From Gammaproteobacteria bacterium (GTDB lineage Bacteria; Pseudomonadota; Gammaproteobacteria; Steroidobacterales; Woeseiaceae): a DNA stretch of 15,728 bases. The stretch covers positions 1-15,728 of the forward strand of contig DAOWGY010000285.1 of assembly GCA_030641695.1 (NCBI GenBank), written 5' to 3'. The notes beneath the pieces are model-generated. The model saw nothing but the letters and a program-made list of their open reading frames with translations, ran no database searches and had not been told where the DNA came from. A program made the position numbers and the translations under genes. Position 1 is the first letter of the stretch, and every line of letters starts with the position of its first letter. Shown here piece by piece: positions 1 to 6,931 of the stretch.

Positions 1-1212
1 GCGGCAGGCGTGCCGCTGGTCGTTGCAATCAACAAAATCGACCGTGAAAACGCGGATCCTGAGCGGGTACGCAACGAGCTGTCACAGCACGAAGTCATCG
101 GCGAGGAGTGGGGTGGTGATCACTTGTTCGTCAGCGTATCCGCGAAGACAGGCGAAGGCGTCGATAAATTGCTCGATGCGATCTTGCTGCAAGCCGAGGT
201 CATGGACCTGAAGGCCGTGGAAGAAGGGCCCGCGAAGGGCCTGGTCATCGAATCAAGCCTCGAGAAAGGCAGGGGTGCCGTAGCGACGCTACTCGTACAA
301 TCCGGAACCCTCAATCAGGGCGACATGATCATTGCGGGCGAGGAGTACGGACGCGTTCGAAACATGTTCGATGAGTCGCAGACGTCGATCAAGGCAGCGG
401 GCCCATCAAGCCCGGTAGTCGTGCTTGGCCTTTCGAAAACACCGAGTGCGGGCGATGATTTCCTGGTCGTCAAGAACGAGCGCAGAGCGCGTGAAGCGGC
501 TGAATTCCGTCAAACCAAGACGCGTGAAGCAAAGCTCGCACTGCAACAGGCCTCGAAGCTCGAGGACATGTTCAGCCAGATGAAGGACACTGGAAATTCA
601 ACGATTTCGGTGATCATTAAATCCGATGTTCATGGCAGTGCCGAGGCATTGCGCGACGCACTGAACAAGCTGTCGACCGATGAGGTCAAGGTCAAGGTAC
701 TGAGCGCAGGGGTTGGTGGCATCACCGAAACCGACGCGACCCTGGCGGCCGCGTCGCACGCTGTGATAATAGGTTTCAATGTTCGCGCGGACGCCACGGC
801 AAGAACGGCAATCAAGGAGTCCGGCGTCGATGTGCGGTACTACAGCATCATTTACGAAGCCATTGACGACGTTAAGGCAGCGCTCAGCGGCTTGCTGTCT
901 CCGGAGATTCGCGAACAGATCGTCGGACTGGCGGAGGTCAAGGAAGTCTTCTCGTCACCGAAATTCGGCGATATAGCCGGCTGTATCGTGACGGAAGGCC
1001 TCGTCAAACGCGCCAATCCAATCCGCGTGCTGCGCGAAAACGTCGTGATCTACGAGGGCGAACTGGAGTCGCTGCGGCGCTTTAAAGATGACGTGAACGA
1101 AGTCAAGTCCGGTACCGAGTGCGGCATTGGCGTCAAGAACTACAGCGACGTGAAAGTTGGCGACCACATCGAATGCTATGAGCGTATCGAGGTGGCCCGC
1201 ACACTCGACTGA
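1..1212 (+). CDS. infB: Translation initiation factor IF-2, C-terminal part (5' truncated by window edge)
   Basis: IF-2 is the GTPase that brings initiator fMet-tRNA to the 30S subunit and promotes joining of the 50S subunit. The reading frame is open from base 1, so the gene enters from outside the window. The GTG at position 10 is an internal valine (context AAGVPLVVAINKID), not a start. The partial protein has about 403 residues. It begins near the end of the G domain, with the G4 motif NKID at residues 11-14 and the G5 motif SAK near residues 47-49. The beta-barrel domain II, domain III and the C-terminal fMet-tRNA-binding domain follow, ending with the typical VGDHIECYERIEVARTL. The N-terminal domains and the P-loop are missing only because of the window edge. 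The stop codon lies in the loop of a perfect 10-bp hairpin, and rbfA follows 28 bases later in the classical order. Confidence 0.97.
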   Translation, partial: AAGVPLVVAINKIDRENADPERVRNELSQHEVIGEEWGGDHLFVSVSAKTGEGVDKLLDAILLQAEVMDLKAVEEGPAKGLVIESSLEKGRGAVATLLVQSGTLNQGDMIIAGEEYGRVRNMFDESQTSIKAAGPSSPVVVLGLSKTPSAGDDFLVVKNERRAREAAEFRQTKTREAKLALQQASKLEDMFSQMKDTGNSTISVIIKSDVHGSAEALRDALNKLSTDEVKVKVLSAGVGGITETDATLAAASHAVIIGFNVRADATARTAIKESGVDVRYYSIIYEAIDDVKAALSGLLSPEIREQIVGLAEVKEVFSSPKFGDIAGCIVTEGLVKRANPIRVLRENVVIYEGELESLRRFKDDVNEVKSGTECGIGVKNYSDVKVGDHIECYERIEVARTLD

Positions 1213-1222
1213 CGAGTGTGCG
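1198..1222 (+). other. Perfect inverted repeat / RNA hairpin spanning the infB stop codon
   Basis: CGCACACTCG at 1198-1207 is the exact reverse complement of CGAGTGTGCG at 1213-1222. The 5-base loop (1208-1212) contains the infB TGA. No U-tract follows, so it does not look like an intrinsic terminator. The rbfA Shine-Dalgarno sequence begins 7 bases downstream. It may act in mRNA processing or stability, or in infB-rbfA translational coupling; the role is inference. Confidence 0.7.
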
Positions 1223-1228
1223 CCATTC

Positions 1229-1234
1229 AGGTGA
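1229..1234 (+). promoter_or_regulatory. Ribosome binding site of rbfA
   Basis: AGGTGA ends 6 bases before the ATG at 1241, a good Shine-Dalgarno match that fixes the rbfA start. It lies just past the hairpin at the end of infB, so folding or unfolding of that hairpin could change access to it. Confidence 0.7.
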
Positions 1235-1240
1235 ATCGCA

Positions 1241-1603
1241 ATGCCACGTGAGTTTTCTCGCCATCAGCGACTCGGCAACCAGGTGTTGCGGACACTCGCT
1301 GAACTGCTGCGCTTCGAGGTCAAGGACCCGCGCGTACAAGGTGTTGCGCTGACGTCCGTGGACCTGTCCAGGGACCTCAGTGTCGCACGTGTGTATTTCA
1401 GTATGCTGGATCCCGAGGCGGAAGCAGCCGCAGCGCTCGAAGGACTCGAGCGAGCGACAGGTTTTCTGCGCAGCCGGCTCGGCAAGTCGATCAAGGTGCG
1501 ACACGTACCCGAGTTGCGTTTTGCACACGACGACAGTGCTGCAGAAGGCATGCGGTTGGCTGAATTGATCGATCGCACTGTCTTGACCGACGATCAGGGT
1601 TGA
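1241..1603 (+). CDS. rbfA: 30S ribosome-binding factor A
   Basis: RbfA is a small KH-fold protein that binds the immature 30S subunit near the 5' end of 16S rRNA and helps late maturation and cold adaptation. The predicted protein has 120 residues, slightly shorter than the E. coli protein (about 133). It shows the family opening (REFSRHQRLGNQVLRTLAELL) with conserved KDPRV near residues 28-32, the strand DLSVARVYFSML, and the terminal RHVPELRFAHDDS segment. The ATG start has a good Shine-Dalgarno (AGGTGA). The gene sits between infB and truB as in most proteobacteria, and its stop lies immediately before the truB start region, which indicates translational coupling in a shared transcript. 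Confidence 0.96.
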   Translation: MPREFSRHQRLGNQVLRTLAELLRFEVKDPRVQGVALTSVDLSRDLSVARVYFSMLDPEAEAAAALEGLERATGFLRSRLGKSIKVRHVPELRFAHDDSAAEGMRLAELIDRTVLTDDQG

Positions 1604-1608
1604 GAGTC

Positions 1609-2541
1609 ATGAGTCGGGGACACCACAGTCGATCCGAGCCGGTCGATGGCCTGTTGCTGCTGAACAAGCCGGCTGGGTTGACCTCAAATCAGGCCCTGCA
1701 GAAAGTAAAACGGTTGCTGGGTGCGAAGAAGGCCGGTCATACGGGCAGCCTCGATCCTGCGGCAACCGGCATGTTACCGCTGTGTTTCGGCGAGGCGACC
1801 AAGGTGTGCGCCTTCCTGCTGAATGCAGACAAGACGTATCGGGTCACGGCCAGGCTGGGAACGGCCACCGACACGGGCGACGCGACTGGAGCGGAGATCG
1901 GGAGTGCCACGGTACCGGAATTATCGGCCGGGCAATGGGACGCGATCCTGCAGGGTTTTCTCGGCGAGTCGCTGCAGATACCGCCGATGTATTCAGCACT
2001 GAAAAAAGACGGCCGGCGCCTCTACGAACTCGCGCGCAAGGGTGAAACCGTGGAACGGGAGCCACGGTCTATCCGGATCGACGAGATCGAGCTCTTGGAA
2101 GCGGCCGGCTTGCGGCTGGTGTTCCGGGTTCGGTGTTCGAAGGGCACCTATATTCGCAGCCTGGTCGAGGATATTGCGAAGGTGGCGGGCACGCTCGCAC
2201 ACACGGCAGGATTGCACCGGGAGAACGTGGCTGATTTTCGGGCCGAAGACATGCTCGATCTGAGCCGGGCCGAGGCTGACGCGGCTGACGGGCCGGAGCC
2301 GTTGCGTGAACGTTTGCTGCCCCCGGACACGGCGTTGGCTGCACTTCCCGAAGTGCAGCTCGATGCGATCCAGGCAACCAGGTTCCGCGACGGTCAGACC
2401 GTCCCGAGCGGGCACAATGAGTCCGACGGACTGGCACGGGTGTACGGTGGCGACCAGGAGTTTCTTGGCGTGGGAGAGTTCTCCACTAACGGGATGTTGC
2501 GGCCACGGCGAGTTTTCCGGTTAACTGAGGGCCACCCGTAG
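1609..2541 (+). CDS. truB: tRNA pseudouridine-55 synthase
   Basis: TruB converts U55 in the T-loop of tRNAs to pseudouridine and also acts as a tRNA-folding chaperone. The protein has 310 residues from the chosen ATG. This start gives MSRGHHSR, close to the MSR start of the E. coli protein. A TTG at 1600, overlapping the rbfA TGA, would add only three residues and is a less likely start. The N-terminal part carries DGLLLLNKPAG (residues 13-23) and the catalytic motif GHTGSLDPAATGMLP with the catalytic aspartate at D49. RLGTATDTGDATG, YSALKKDGRRLYELAR and the RCSKGTYIRSLVEDIA block follow, then a C-terminal PUA-like domain (about residues 235-310). The gene lies in the infB-rbfA-truB-rpsO-pnp order and closely follows rbfA. 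Confidence 0.96.
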   Translation: MSRGHHSRSEPVDGLLLLNKPAGLTSNQALQKVKRLLGAKKAGHTGSLDPAATGMLPLCFGEATKVCAFLLNADKTYRVTARLGTATDTGDATGAEIGSATVPELSAGQWDAILQGFLGESLQIPPMYSALKKDGRRLYELARKGETVEREPRSIRIDEIELLEAAGLRLVFRVRCSKGTYIRSLVEDIAKVAGTLAHTAGLHRENVADFRAEDMLDLSRAEADAADGPEPLRERLLPPDTALAALPEVQLDAIQATRFRDGQTVPSGHNESDGLARVYGGDQEFLGVGEFSTNGMLRPRRVFRLTEGHP

Positions 2542-2556
2542 ATATTTGATTTTGGG

Positions 2557-2586
2557 CTGTTAATGGGCTCTTTCAGGCGCTAGAAT
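2557..2586 (+). promoter_or_regulatory. Predicted promoter for rpsO-pnp
   Basis: The truB-rpsO gap contains a strong -10-like TAGAAT at 2581-2586, preceded at 18 bases by a weak -35-like CTGTTA (2557-2562). An rpsO promoter in this gap is established for E. coli. Here the -10 is convincing and the -35 is not. A purine-rich leader of about 50 bases follows, ending in a GGAG Shine-Dalgarno before the rpsO ATG. Confidence 0.5.
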
Positions 2587-2641
2587 ACCGCGCTGCAAAA
2601 AAGGGCTAAGAGACGAAAGTAGGAATTGGAGTAATTACGAG

Positions 2642-2911
2642 ATGTCACTGTCAAGTGAAGCAAAAGCCAGCATTGTTGCTGATTACGGCCGAGGAGAGGC
2701 CGACACGGGTTCGCCCGAAGTTCAGGTAGCGTTGCTATCTGCAAGGATTTCCGACCTCACCGAGCACTTCGGCGAGCACAAGAAAGATCACCATAGCCGT
2801 CAGGGTCTGCTGAAAATGGTCAACAAGCGACGCAAGTTGCTCGACTATCTCAAATCCAAGGATCAGGATCGCTATCGCGAGCTGATTTCCCGGCTCGGTC
2901 TGCGCCGCTAA
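2642..2911 (+). CDS. rpsO: 30S ribosomal protein S15
   Basis: S15 is a primary 16S rRNA-binding protein that nucleates assembly of the 30S platform and contributes to an intersubunit bridge. The 89-residue length is exactly the usual size. The sequence shows the standard helices, with DTGSPEVQVALLSARISDLTEHF (about residues 21-43) and the rRNA-binding KKDHHSRQGLLKMVNKRRKLLDYLK block (about residues 47-71), ending in LGLRR. The ATG is preceded by a GGAG about 10 bases upstream. In E. coli S15 represses its own translation through its leader; I could not confirm such a structure here. It is followed by pnp, the universal neighbour. Confidence 0.98.
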   Translation: MSLSSEAKASIVADYGRGEADTGSPEVQVALLSARISDLTEHFGEHKKDHHSRQGLLKMVNKRRKLLDYLKSKDQDRYRELISRLGLRR

Positions 2912-2942
2912 TCCAGCGGACTATTCAAGGCAATTCCTTAGC

Positions 2943-2967
2943 CGACATGTCGTAGCCCCAACGGGCT
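2943..2967 (+). other. Small hairpins in the rpsO-pnp intergenic region
   Basis: CGACATGTCG at 2943-2952 is a perfect palindrome. It is followed by AGCCC (2954-2958), a CAAC loop, and GGGCT (2963-2967). Neither stem has a U-tract, so readthrough into pnp is expected. In E. coli the pnp leader carries a stem cut by RNase III and used for PNPase autoregulation. These shorter stems occupy the same place, but equivalence is inference. Confidence 0.4.
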
Positions 2968-3012
2968 CGCTATCGATTGGCATTGCTGTCACTTATTCAA
3001 CGAGCAAATACT

Positions 3013-5103
3013 GTGAATTCAATTAAGAAATCGTTCCAATATGGCGAGCATGTAGTCACCCTGGAAACAGGCGCCGTCGCGCGCCAGGCCGACGGTGCTG
3101 TTATCGTCGATATGGCCGAAACTGTGGTTCTTGTTACCGCGGTTGGCCGCAAAGCGGCGGATCCGGGCAGAGATTTTTTCCCGCTGACCGTCAACTACCA
3201 GGAAAAGACCTACGCCGCCGGCAAAATTCCGGGCGGATTTTTCAAGCGTGAAGGCAGGCCCGGCGAGAAAGAAGTGCTGGTTTGCCGCCTGATCGACAGG
3301 CCTATTCGTCCGCTGTTTCCGAAAGGATACAAGAACGAAACCCAGGTTATCGCGACGGTAATGTCGCTGAATCCGGACGTCGATCCCGATATTCCGGCGT
3401 TGATCGGCGCGTCGGCTGCGCTGGCGATCTCGGGCATGCCGTTCGCCGGACCGATTGGTGCTGCCAAAGTAGGCTACATCAATGGGGACTACGTGCTGAA
3501 CCCGGGGCGCGCCGCGCTTGTCGACTCGGATCTGGACCTCGTCGTTGCAGGTACGAAAGACGCCGTGCTGATGGTTGAGTCGGAAGCAAATGGTTTGTCG
3601 GAAGACGTCATGCTGGGTGCCGTTATGTACGGTCACGAGCAGATGCAGACGGCGATCGACACGATCAATGAATTGGCTGCCGAAGCCGGCAAGCCTGCCT
3701 GGGACTGGGAGGCGCCGGCTGAGGACGAAGAACTCGCAAGTGCTGTGGCCTCACAGGCTCAGTCCGGCATGTCTGAGGCCTATCAGATTAGTGACAAAAT
3801 GGATCGCCAGGCGGCAGTCGGCGATGTGAAGTCTGGGGCTGTCGAGGCATTGGCCAGCGACGAAGAAGACGCTCGGTGGACGGCAGAAGACATCAAGGGT
3901 GCGCTCTACAAGCTGGAGAAAAATACGGTACGGCAACGGATTATCAAAGGCGAACCTCGTATCGATGGCCGCGACAAGGAAACCGTACGGCCGATCCACG
4001 TCGACGTTGGTGTCATGCCGCGTGCGCACGGATCAGCGATATTCACACGCGGTGAAACTCAGGCAATTGTCGTCACAACGCTGGGCACCGGCCGTGATGC
4101 GCAGATCATCGATGCGATCGAGGGTGAGCGCAAAGAGCCGTTCATGCTGCATTACAATTTCCCTCCGTTTTGTGTAGGCGAAACGGGATTCATTGGTTCG
4201 ACGAAGCGACGCGAGATTGGCCACGGCAAGCTGGCACGACGCGGCATCCAGGCCGTAATGCCGAACATGGACGAATTTGGCTACATCATTCGTGTCGTTT
4301 CCGAGATCACCGAATCCAACGGTTCGAGCTCAATGGCTTCTGTCTGCGGCACAAGTCTGTCGCTCATGGACGCTGGCGTACCGTTGAAGGCGCCAGTGGC
4401 GGGCGTTGCCATGGGTCTCGTCAAGGAAGGTGATGAATTCGCCGTGCTGACGGACATCCTTGGAGATGAGGATCACCTTGGTGATATGGATTTCAAGGTT
4501 GCCGGTACGGAAGACGGTATTACCGCACTGCAGATGGACATCAAGATCCAGGGCATCACGAAAGAGATCATGGACGTCGCCCTGGCGCAGGCTCGTGACG
4601 CGCGACTGCACATCCTGGGCGAAATGGGCAAGGTCCTCAGCGAGTCTCGCGAGAAAATGTCCGAGTGGGCGCCGACGATCATGACCATGAAGATTGATCC
4701 CGACAAGATTCGCGATGTCATCGGCAAGGGTGGTGCGGTCATTCGCGCTATCACCGAGGAGACTGGTGCGACGGTCGATATCGACAACGACGGCACGATT
4801 CGTATCGCATCCGTCGACGGCGCGTCCGGCAAAGAGGCGCGTCGGCGCATCGAACTGATCACGGCAGACGTTGAAGTTGGCCGCATCTATGAGGGCAAGG
4901 TGGCGCGCCTCATGGACTTCGGCGCATTTGTCACGATCCTGCCCGGCAAGGATGGTCTCGTGCACATTTCGCAGATCTCCAACGAACGAGTGGAGAAAGT
5001 CAGCGACAAGCTTGCAGAAGGCGATGTCGTGAAAGTGAAGGTGCTCGAGGTCGACCGTCAGGGTCGGGTGCGACTTTCCATGAAGGAAGTCGAAGCCGCC
5101 TAG
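3013..5103 (+). CDS. pnp: Polyribonucleotide nucleotidyltransferase (PNPase)
   Basis: PNPase degrades RNA 3' to 5' by phosphorolysis and can also add tails; it works as a homotrimer and in RNA-degradosome complexes. I chose the GTG at 3013 (696 residues) because MNSIKKSFQYGEHVVTLETG aligns with the family N-terminus; a TTG at 2977 would add 12 non-conserved residues. A weak GAG lies 8 bases upstream. Domain order is RNase PH 1 (about 1-220), an all-helical linker (about 240-310), RNase PH 2 (about 315-545), KH (around 555-615) and S1 (about 622-694). Catalytic features are present: GSSSMASVCG with serines 438-440, and D487, D493 and K495 in LGDEDHLGDMDFKVAGT. The KH motif is IRDVIGKGGAVIRAI. 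The protein ends directly after S1 (RLSMKEVEAA), without the longer tail of the E. coli enzyme. Confidence 0.97.
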   Translation: MNSIKKSFQYGEHVVTLETGAVARQADGAVIVDMAETVVLVTAVGRKAADPGRDFFPLTVNYQEKTYAAGKIPGGFFKREGRPGEKEVLVCRLIDRPIRPLFPKGYKNETQVIATVMSLNPDVDPDIPALIGASAALAISGMPFAGPIGAAKVGYINGDYVLNPGRAALVDSDLDLVVAGTKDAVLMVESEANGLSEDVMLGAVMYGHEQMQTAIDTINELAAEAGKPAWDWEAPAEDEELASAVASQAQSGMSEAYQISDKMDRQAAVGDVKSGAVEALASDEEDARWTAEDIKGALYKLEKNTVRQRIIKGEPRIDGRDKETVRPIHVDVGVMPRAHGSAIFTRGETQAIVVTTLGTGRDAQIIDAIEGERKEPFMLHYNFPPFCVGETGFIGSTKRREIGHGKLARRGIQAVMPNMDEFGYIIRVVSEITESNGSSSMASVCGTSLSLMDAGVPLKAPVAGVAMGLVKEGDEFAVLTDILGDEDHLGDMDFKVAGTEDGITALQMDIKIQGITKEIMDVALAQARDARLHILGEMGKVLSESREKMSEWAPTIMTMKIDPDKIRDVIGKGGAVIRAITEETGATVDIDNDGTIRIASVDGASGKEARRRIELITADVEVGRIYEGKVARLMDFGAFVTILPGKDGLVHISQISNERVEKVSDKLAEGDVVKVKVLEVDRQGRVRLSMKEVEAA

Positions 5104-5110
5104 TAACCCT

Positions 5111-5175
5111 GTTGGAGCGCTTCTTGAAGCGCGACTGGCATTTAGCCCGAATCGCGGTTCGAGAACCGCTCCAAC
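5111..5175. repeat. Paired inverted REP-like (BIME-like) element between convergent genes
   Basis: The outer arms GTTGGAGCG (5111-5119) and CGCTCCAAC (5167-5175) are perfect reverse complements. Each half also forms its own hairpin with a 2-base loop: GCGCTTC/GAAGCGC at 5117-5132 and GCGGTTC/GAACCGC at 5154-5169. The halves are therefore two related REP-type units in opposite orientation, of the general 'GGAGCGxTTC..GAAxCGCGA' layout seen in REP families of gammaproteobacteria. The element starts 8 bases after the pnp stop and ends 7 bases before the stop of the convergent hydrolase gene. It may protect both transcript ends or help termination. Confidence 0.75.
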
Positions 5176-5181
5176 GAATCC

Positions 5182-6198
5182 TCAAAGCCCTGGACGGGCT
5201 GCGAGCGGTTGCAGAAAGCTGATGAGGCGCCCCGGCAGGTAAAACCGGGGCCGCCACGGCATGCCGCCTTCAATGAAGCCAACGTGACCGCCATGGTCGC
5301 TGACTTCGAGCGTGACGTACTCTGACAAACGATCCGCTTCCGGGATGACGCCCGGTGTCATAAACGGGTCATCCAGTGCATTGACGATCAATGTCGGCGT
5401 CTGGATGTCCTTCAGAAAATGCACCGAGCTGCACTTGTCGTAGTAGTCGTCCTTGTTCGCAAAGCCGTGCAGCGGGGCGGTTACGGCGTCGTCGAACTCC
5501 GCAAAAGTCGTGGCGTTCATTGCACGTTGCCAGTCAAATGCGGCGGTATGGCGGTCGAATTTTCGTTCCACAGCCTCCTTCATGCGTTTTAATAAGTGTC
5601 GCTGATAACCTCTTGAAATACCTTTGTTTAAAGCCTCTGAACAAGCGTGCAAATTGAGCGGGACACTGACGGCTGCCGCCCCCTTTAGTGGCGAATCTGC
5701 CCCCGTCTCGCCGAGATACTTCAAGAGCACATTGCCGCCGAGGGAGTAGCCGACGGCGACGATCGGACCGTACTGTCCTTCTTGTTCGAGCTTGCCGACG
5801 AAATGGCGCACATCGCCGGTTTCTCCAGCATGATAACGCCGTGGCAGCAGGTTTCTGTAATCGCCACAATCGCGGAAATGAAGTACACAACAGCGCCATT
5901 GGCGTTCGGCGGCAGCCATCATGAGCATGCGGGCGTAAGCGGAGTCGGCGGAGCTTTCGAGCCCATGAAGTATGACCAGCAACGGTGCCGTCTTCGGTGT
6001 TTCTTCGGTCTCGACGACCCAATCGACGGCTGTGACATCTCCGTCCGGCAACTCGAGCACTTCGCGACGCAATTGCGGGCGGACACGCCAGGACCATGGC
6101 AGAGATGGGAAAACAGTCTGCGCATGGCGATTCCGAAGCCAGCGGGCTGGTCGGAAACTGCTGCGAATGATGCGTTTTTCGTTTATGTCGGAGGTCAT
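5182..6198 (-). CDS. YheT-family alpha/beta-fold hydrolase
   Basis: This is an alpha/beta hydrolase of the YheT / ABHD1-3-like family, probably a carboxylesterase; the substrate is not known for the bacterial members. I chose the ATG at 6198 (338 residues, close to E. coli YheT at about 340). The frame stays open for 31 more codons upstream, but those overlap an intrinsic terminator and are not family-like. Family landmarks are RNRHAQTVFP (22-31), the LELPDGD strand (48-54), the oxyanion region ILHGLESS (76-83), HFRDCGDYRN (107-116), the nucleophile elbow GYSLGGN with Ser152, the acid in NALDDPFM (Asp276 or Asp277) and the histidine segment SDHGGHVGFIEGG (300-312). It lies downstream of phaR on the same strand but is separated by a terminator, so it probably has its own or a readthrough supply of transcription. 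No signal peptide is seen. Confidence 0.88.
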   Translation of the reverse strand: MTSDINEKRIIRSSFRPARWLRNRHAQTVFPSLPWSWRVRPQLRREVLELPDGDVTAVDWVVETEETPKTAPLLVILHGLESSADSAYARMLMMAAAERQWRCCVLHFRDCGDYRNLLPRRYHAGETGDVRHFVGKLEQEGQYGPIVAVGYSLGGNVLLKYLGETGADSPLKGAAAVSVPLNLHACSEALNKGISRGYQRHLLKRMKEAVERKFDRHTAAFDWQRAMNATTFAEFDDAVTAPLHGFANKDDYYDKCSSVHFLKDIQTPTLIVNALDDPFMTPGVIPEADRLSEYVTLEVSDHGGHVGFIEGGMPWRPRFYLPGRLISFLQPLAARPGL

Positions 6199-6230
6199 CT
6201 CGGCATCAATGCCAAGGCGGAGTCGAGACC

Positions 6231-6263
6231 AAAAAAATGGCCCCCCACTTTCGCAGGGGGCCC
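6231..6263 (-). terminator. Rho-independent terminator downstream of phaR
   Basis: Read on the minus strand there is a GC-rich 7-bp stem, GGCCCCC (6262-6256) with GGGGGCC (6245-6239), around a loop of about 10 bases. It is followed after one A and one T by a run of T residues (A7 on the plus strand, 6231-6237). This is the standard intrinsic terminator layout and would end the dksA-gluQRS-phaR transcript. It lies 33 bases before the chosen hydrolase start. Confidence 0.8.
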
Positions 6264-6398
6264 GCCGTGGAGTGTAAACCCCTTCAGGCATTGCAACAGG
6301 GGGCGGGGGAGCATATCCCCGTTGCAGTTATAAAGATTGGGCATTAGGCGCCTATATGTCAAGGCGTTATTAGATCGTTGAGCAAACGCTCTAAAGCC

Positions 6399-6905
6399 TT
6401 ACCCCGCCTTCTTTTGGCTGCCGGTCGCCGCGGTGTCGGCGTTATTTGAATCACCGCCGGCAGGGACAAATTGCTTCAACAGTTCTTCCTGCAGCGATTG
6501 CAGTCTCTGGAAATTTTGTTGCGTCAACTCGGCCATTGCATTGAGCGGGTCGGCACCCACTATGCTCTGCATCTGCCCCTGCACAGTCTTTTGTTGTTGC
6601 ATGAAAAGCGCCAGGCTTTTTTCCAGGTAGTTGGCCATGAAGTCGGGGACGACCGAGCCGTAGGCACGAATGATCTGCGCCAGGAAATCTTCGCTCATGA
6701 TGGCCTCGTCTTGCTGCTCCTGCTCGCTAATAACCTGCAGCAGAATCGTGCGCGTGATGTCCTCGCCTGACTTCTTATCGATGACCTCGAAATTGACCTT
6801 GTTCATGACAAGATCCTTGATGTCGGCAAGCGTGATGTAGCGGCTTTCTTCAGTGTCGTACAGGCGGCGATTGGGGTATTTCTTGATGACGCGAGTGCTG
6901 CTCAT
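6399..6905 (-). CDS. phaR: PhaR-type polyhydroxyalkanoate synthesis regulator
   Basis: PhaR family proteins bind DNA and polyhydroxyalkanoate granules and repress phasin and PHA genes until polymer is present. The protein has 168 residues. It starts with the strongly conserved DNA-binding domain RVIKKYPNRRLYDTEESRYITLADIKDLV (about 5-33), continuing through NFEVIDKKSGEDITRTILLQVISEQEQ (about 38-64). Then comes a PHB-accumulation domain (about 70-105, SEDFLAQIIRAYGSVVPDFMANYLEKSLALF) and a Gln-rich helical tail that ends with a low-complexity Lys-Ala-Gly. It lies 26 bases downstream of gluQRS on the same strand and before a terminator. No phaC, phaB, phaA or phasin gene is visible nearby, so its targets must lie elsewhere. 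Confidence 0.9.
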   Translation of the reverse strand: MSSTRVIKKYPNRRLYDTEESRYITLADIKDLVMNKVNFEVIDKKSGEDITRTILLQVISEQEQQDEAIMSEDFLAQIIRAYGSVVPDFMANYLEKSLALFMQQQKTVQGQMQSIVGADPLNAMAELTQQNFQRLQSLQEELLKQFVPAGGDSNNADTAATGSQKKAG

Positions 6906-6931
6906 GCGAAGTCTCGATCTCCAGGCGGCGA

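Noticed and set aside
2977..3012. TTG start 12 codons upstream for pnp
   Set aside because: The added residues are not conserved, while the GTG at 3013 matches the usual PNPase N-terminus.
6199..6291. Longer hydrolase start (31 extra residues)
   Set aside because: The extra codons overlap an intrinsic terminator and are not family-like; the ATG at 6198 gives the normal family length.
5782..6333. Plus-strand 183-codon frame opposite the hydrolase
   Set aside because: It is an antisense shadow of a clearly conserved hydrolase with an intact catalytic triad, and has no recognisable domain.
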